This document shows positions 6,625 to 10,269 of a stretch of 10,269 nt of DNA, piece after piece (position 1 is the first letter of the stretch; every line of letters begins with the position of its first letter). Made by a program: the position numbers and the translations under genes. The notes under the pieces were generated by a model. It made no database searches. It saw only the letters and a program-made list of their open reading frames with translations, and was not told where the DNA came from. The stretch is from contig CALEFQ010000023.1 of NCBI GenBank assembly GCA_937877125.1, forward strand, positions 1-10,269. The letters are read 5' to 3'. The stretch comes from an uncultured bacterium. GTDB lineage: Bacteria; Patescibacteriota; CALEFQ01.

Positions 6625-8784
6625 ATGTCCCTAATTGGGCAAAGGTTTTTGAAAATAGTTAAAAAGCAAGGTAGCTATCTCGCCTGGCTTTTTGTATATG
6701 ATCCCCTTTTTGACAGGTTTTCACGCTGGATCCGACAATCCGTGGCAACGAAGTGGTTTAGGTCAGTTCTAGCTGTATCGGCGGGGTTTTGTTTATTCTC
6801 ACTGACGGCACCTAAAACAGCCAATGCGATGTGGGGTTGGGTCGAAGAGGCTCTTGGCTATATGCTGTTGTTTTTTTATAGTTTGGCGGCCGAAATTCTT
6901 CGGTTGACCGGTTTAGTTTTTAATAAAGTCATAGAAAGCGACCTTTTCAATCAAATCATTACGGCACCGGCGGTTGAAATTGGCTGGACCACAACCCGTG
7001 ATATTTGTAATATTGTTTTTATTTTGATTCTGCTGGGTATTGGGTTTGCTACTATTTTGCGGGTGCCGACTTACCATGTCAAAAAGTTGATCGTGCCGTT
7101 TATCGTGGCCTTGCTTTTGATCAATTTCAGCAAACTAATTTGCGGGGTGGTCACGGATTTTTGCCACGTGATTATGGCTTCTTTTGTTGCTGCCATCAAC
7201 GGGGATAATTATTCTGGAGCGATTCTTGGTGCTGTCGGGGTTGGTTCATGGACCCGTCCGCCTGATGGATTTACAGGCGTCCTCATCCCTTTGGCAATAA
7301 CTACTATATTCATGATTGCGTTGTCTTTCGCGCTGTTGTTGTTGGCGGCCTTATTGGTTTCTCGATGGATAACACTATTGGTTCTAACTATTTTTTCTCC
7401 TCTAGTCTATGCCGCCCAAATTCTTCCCACGACCAAGGGTTTTGCCAAAAAATGGTGGCAACAATTTCTGCAAACCGCTTTTTACGGACCCGCCGCGGTA
7501 TTTATGGTTTATCTGGCAATTTCTATAGTTACTGAAATGTCTATGCGGCTTAGGACCGAGTTGGGAACGACCGGGGATACTTCCTCAGCCTCGCTCAACT
7601 GGGGAACTATGGTGGCTTTATTGATTGCCTGTATTTTGCTGTATAAAGCGGTGACATTTTCCAAAAACCTGGGAATTGCGGGGGCCGGCGCGGTCGTCGG
7701 TACGGCCGAGAAGTGGGGGAAGAAAGGCCTGGGTGCGGTTGGCGGAGGCTTAGGCGCGGTGACCGGGTTTAGTGCCTTGCGTTCCCGCCTGGGCACAGCT
7801 ATGAAAACTAGAAAAGAGGCTAGAGATGCGGCAAGAAAAGAAACCGGCGAACGTTGGGGTGCGGCGTTGGGTCGTCGGACTTTGTTAGGCAGCGCGGCTC
7901 GTGAAAAGGCGCGTCAAAAGCAACAAGGCTTGTGGGCGGCCCGGGAGAAGCAAGTGGCGGAAAATATGCAGACGGGAGAAATGGATAATAAGAAATTAAA
8001 TGACAAACTGGAAAATGGTTCTCGAGAAGAGCAATTAGCTGCGGGAACAGAGCTAGCCAAGCGCGGCGAATTGAACTCAACGGAATACAAGAGACTGAAA
8101 AATATGGGCGGAGTCAGTGCTACTGGGTTGGCTGGTCTTAAGGATGCCATGGTTAAACACAATCCTTATGCGACGCTAGAAGGGAAAGATGATGTTGAAA
8201 AGAGAGCGGAACTGGATAATATAATGAAAAAAGCTAATTTGAAAGACTTGAGTCCTACTGCTTTAACTGGGACAGGAAGCGATATGTTGCTAAAGTCAAT
8301 GGCGGCGATACGCGGGAAAGACGCGGTGATTGACGCAGAAAAGAATCTAGGTACCGAGGCGGATAAGGGAAAACTAAAAGCAAGTGTCAAAGGAATTGCT
8401 GATGCTGGTGGTAGCGGAAAAGAATATGAAAATATCGCCCAAGCCAACTTGGCTATAAATAAACAATTGCCGTCCGGAGCGACACCCGCTCAATTAGCAA
8501 TGCTGGCGGAAAAGGGTGATGCTAAAGATTTGGGCAGGACTATGAATACCGCTAGCCTAGCTCCTGGTAGCCAAGGAGCGCAGGCTTTTTATCAGGCAAT
8601 AAGCCCGTCTAAACTTGGGCATATGGCGGAGAATATGAATTCGGCGGTCGTTGGCTCTAGGGTTCAAGAGTGGCAGCAAAGTAACTCCGGCAACCTTGCG
8701 GCGATCGATGCAGCACGACGTAATTTAGTCGTCGGCAGTTATCTGACGCCACCTCCGGCTCCGCCTCGGATCATTATTCCTTAA
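6625..8784 (+). CDS. VirB6/TrbL-like polytopic membrane protein with long soluble tail
   Basis: 719 residues from ATG 6625. This start is preferred over TTG 6538, which would overlap the previous gene and read through the hairpin; GGGTG 9 bases upstream is a weak ribosome site. The first hydrophobic stretch (about 47-63, ending at ANA 66-68) may be a signal peptide or anchor. Further membrane segments lie near 77-99, 127-146, 154-175, 218-243, 247-264, 286-303 and 327-343. The arrangement resembles VirB6/TrbL, the polytopic inner-membrane protein of type IV secretion channels that contacts the translocating substrate. A Gly/Ala-rich stretch (about 350-382) leads to a ~340-residue Lys/Glu/Ala-rich, helix-prone tail ending in a Pro-rich TPPPAPPRIIIP. 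The family call rests on topology plus the nearby PrgI gene, not on a diagnostic motif. The tail's role is unknown. Confidence 0.75.
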   Translation: MSLIGQRFLKIVKKQGSYLAWLFVYDPLFDRFSRWIRQSVATKWFRSVLAVSAGFCLFSLTAPKTANAMWGWVEEALGYMLLFFYSLAAEILRLTGLVFNKVIESDLFNQIITAPAVEIGWTTTRDICNIVFILILLGIGFATILRVPTYHVKKLIVPFIVALLLINFSKLICGVVTDFCHVIMASFVAAINGDNYSGAILGAVGVGSWTRPPDGFTGVLIPLAITTIFMIALSFALLLLAALLVSRWITLLVLTIFSPLVYAAQILPTTKGFAKKWWQQFLQTAFYGPAAVFMVYLAISIVTEMSMRLRTELGTTGDTSSASLNWGTMVALLIACILLYKAVTFSKNLGIAGAGAVVGTAEKWGKKGLGAVGGGLGAVTGFSALRSRLGTAMKTRKEARDAARKETGERWGAALGRRTLLGSAAREKARQKQQGLWAAREKQVAENMQTGEMDNKKLNDKLENGSREEQLAAGTELAKRGELNSTEYKRLKNMGGVSATGLAGLKDAMVKHNPYATLEGKDDVEKRAELDNIMKKANLKDLSPTALTGTGSDMLLKSMAAIRGKDAVIDAEKNLGTEADKGKLKASVKGIADAGGSGKEYENIAQANLAINKQLPSGATPAQLAMLAEKGDAKDLGRTMNTASLAPGSQGAQAFYQAISPSKLGHMAENMNSAVVGSRVQEWQQSNSGNLAAIDAARRNLVVGSYLTPPPAPPRIIIP

Positions 8785-8845
8785 ACTTCACTCATCGCCA
8801 GTAATTAAGAGAGTTTAATAATTTCCTTGTTTTGTGCAAATTCGC

Positions 8846-9769
8846 ATGGACATATTTCATTTTTTGACAATTTGCCCGCCGGAAATAAAAGAATTGGCTC
8901 TCTCGGACAAGCCCGGGCAGATTATTATGGGTTTGGAGAGCAAGTATAATCTTAATTCTGAACAGGGTGATCGGCTGACTGATTTAACGCGTCAATTGCT
9001 TTTTGGATTAGTGCCGGTTGACAGTTTGTCGTCTCGGATTGGAAAAATACTGACTGGTGACGCCGCCAAAAGTTCCTCTTTGGAAAAAGATTTTCGGCAG
9101 GCTTTGATTATTCCTTATCAGAAATACTTGAAACAAACTGATGATCAAGTAACTCAGTTCAAGGCTAAGAATAATTTACCGGAAATAGTTGTCTTTAGCG
9201 CGCCACCTCCAGTCCCTTCTCCTAAAACTTCACTTTCTAGGATTTCTGGCAAGTCAGAAATAAAGCCAGGAGCTGCTTGGCAGAAGCAATCAGTTGCCAA
9301 TCAATCACATTCAGTTCCGACTACCGCCGATATTCGTCCTTTCAAACGTAAGTTGCCGCCCCGACAGCCTGTTTCTCCCGCGACGCCTGTCAGGCCGTCC
9401 ACTTTTTCTCCTCGGATAGAAGCCTCCTCGGTTTCGGATCAATTCCAACTGCGCACCGTCGATGATTTGATCAATGTCCCCGCGGCGACTTTGCAAAAAG
9501 AGCCCGATGACGAAAAAAAACTGGTCGGTCGCTTCAAACAGGAAATTCAGGATATCGCCAATCACTCCGGCGCCAAGCGGACCGAAATCGTGGCCGGCTG
9601 GAAAAAAAGCCAGATCTACCATACTTATATTGAGATGGGCAATGACAGCATCCAGCAAGGCAAGCCGATTGGCGATGTTATGGCTTTCCGCAAGGCCGCC
9701 GGAAAACCGTATCTGACGGAAAACCAGTTTCACGCCGTATCTGAAATTAGTAGATTGTTATTAAGGTGA
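8846..9769 (+). CDS. Unrecognised two-domain protein with Pro-rich linker
   Basis: 307 residues from ATG 8846; GTG 8834 in the same frame would add four residues, and neither start has a Shine-Dalgarno sequence. No signal peptide or membrane helix is evident, so it is probably cytoplasmic. The N-terminal part (about 1-110) is helical and includes CPPEIKELAL and a stretch rich in Leu and Asp. The middle (about 120-205) is low-complexity, with many Pro, Ser, Thr, Lys and Arg, and is probably disordered. The C-terminal part (about 215-307), starting at TVDDLINVPA, looks like a compact, charged helical domain. It sits between the VirB6-like gene (61 bp gap) and the PrgI gene (129 bp gap holding a palindrome). 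A link to the secretion machine, for instance as an adaptor, is guessed from position only. Confidence 0.75.
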   Translation: MDIFHFLTICPPEIKELALSDKPGQIIMGLESKYNLNSEQGDRLTDLTRQLLFGLVPVDSLSSRIGKILTGDAAKSSSLEKDFRQALIIPYQKYLKQTDDQVTQFKAKNNLPEIVVFSAPPPVPSPKTSLSRISGKSEIKPGAAWQKQSVANQSHSVPTTADIRPFKRKLPPRQPVSPATPVRPSTFSPRIEASSVSDQFQLRTVDDLINVPAATLQKEPDDEKKLVGRFKQEIQDIANHSGAKRTEIVAGWKKSQIYHTYIEMGNDSIQQGKPIGDVMAFRKAAGKPYLTENQFHAVSEISRLLLR

Positions 9770-9778
9770 TAGCTGGCT

Positions 9779-9893
9779 AATATCAAATCATAAATAACCA
9801 ATATCCAATGAAATTCAATCACCAAGGCGTAAATTATTTCCCAAATTGGTAATTTGAATTTTATTTGATATTTGTTATTGGATATTTAAAATT
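9779..9893. repeat. Second long AT-rich palindrome, inside the secretion-like block
   Basis: The arms 9795-9825 and 9846-9877 are imperfect reverse complements over about 31 bp (most positions pair), closing on ACCAA/TTGGT around a 20-base loop (9826-9845). Each arm also holds degenerate direct copies of a 9-mer: ATATCAAAT (9780) and ATATCCAAT (9801) on the left, with exact complements ATTTGATAT (9863) and ATTGGATAT (9877) on the right. It fills nearly the whole gap between the unknown gene and the PrgI gene. It could end or weaken transcription within the block or mark a processing site. No T-run follows a GC-rich stem, so it is not a canonical terminator. Confidence 0.8.
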
Positions 9894-9898
9894 TCCTC

Positions 9899-10269
9899 AT
9901 GCAGTATTCCGTCCCCCAATTTATCGACGTCCAGGACAAGATTATCGGTCCGATGACGATCACCCAGTTCCTTTATATACTCGCCGGCGCGGGCACGCTC
10001 TTTGTTTATTGGCTTTTGGCGCCGTCCATCCAGGTCTTCTTGATTCCGGCGGTTCCCACCCTGGGGCTATTCGCCGCGCTAGCTTTCGCTAAAGTCAACG
10101 GACGAAATTTCTCGGCGTTCCTGTGGTCGGCCATCCAATATGTCTTGCGGCCGAAAATTAGGCTGTGGCGCCGCGAGTTTCAGGTCCGGGAAGTGAAAAC
10201 TGATCTGCGTTCTGGCAAAAAAGAGACAGCGGCGGAAGATGTTATCGGCAAGCGTGTGTCTACCAGCCG
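9899..10269 (+). CDS. PrgI-family membrane protein, 3'-truncated by the window edge
   Basis: The frame is open from ATG 9899 to the window end (123 codons plus two bases). The N-terminus YSVPQFIDVQDKIIGPMT (3-20) followed by QFLYIL is the signature of PrgI-family proteins, which have two membrane helices near the N-terminus; here they lie at about 22-42 and 44-65. Next comes the typical segment NGRNFSAFLWSAIQYVLRP (68-85), then a charged region. PrgI proteins are the VirB3-like partners of the VirB4 ATPase at the inner membrane of type IV secretion/conjugation systems in Gram-positives and Patescibacteria; the next gene beyond the edge is expected to encode a VirB4-type ATPase (prediction). 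The bases before the ATG are TTTCCTC, with no Shine-Dalgarno sequence. A shorter open frame at 9865-10092 is only a shadow of this gene. Confidence 0.85.
   Translation, partial: MQYSVPQFIDVQDKIIGPMTITQFLYILAGAGTLFVYWLLAPSIQVFLIPAVPTLGLFAALAFAKVNGRNFSAFLWSAIQYVLRPKIRLWRREFQVREVKTDLRSGKKETAAEDVIGKRVSTS

Noticed and set aside
9311..9733. 140-codon open frame on the minus strand
   Set aside because: Antisense to a well-supported plus-strand gene in a co-directional block, with no recognisable domain or start signal.

Overview
The window looks like chromosome from a Patescibacteria/CPR-type bacterium. This is inferred from the gene set (a PrgI-family protein next to a VirB6/TrbL-like polytopic protein, and a thrombospondin-type-3 repeat protein with one membrane anchor), from AT-rich palindromic spacers, from mostly missing Shine-Dalgarno sequences, and from compact packing. 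Two genes end in TGA in contexts where it must be a stop, so the code is the standard bacterial one, not the Gracilibacteria/SR1 code. No taxon can be proven from this sequence alone.

Left part (1-4487), housekeeping genes. A UvrD/PcrA-type DNA helicase enters from the left edge with its N-terminus missing and converges on a minus-strand UbiA-family prenyltransferase that carries an extra ~260-residue membrane domain at its N-terminus. A long imperfect palindrome with a GC core lies between the two 3' ends and probably serves as a bidirectional terminator. A 39-bp divergent spacer separates the UbiA gene from ksgA/rsmA, the 16S rRNA dimethyladenosine transferase. Its catalytic motif IV reads SLPF instead of the usual NLPY/F.

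Right part (4488-10269), a co-directional block behind a good sigma70-type promoter (TTGTCC, 17 bp, TATAAT). In order it holds: a membrane-anchored protein with three Ca-binding TSP3 repeats; an unrecognised exported protein with four cysteines; a VirB6/TrbL-like protein with about seven or eight membrane segments and a ~370-residue charged tail; an unrecognised cytoplasmic-looking protein with a Pro-rich linker; a second long AT-rich palindrome; and the start of a PrgI-family membrane protein that runs off the right edge. PrgI and VirB6-like proteins are inner-membrane parts of type IV secretion/conjugation systems, and PrgI genes are usually followed by a VirB4-type ATPase. The block is therefore best read as part of a type IV secretion-like envelope machine, with three components I cannot assign to known families. 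No relaxase, VirB4 or coupling protein is inside the window, so whether it moves DNA, protein or something else cannot be decided here.
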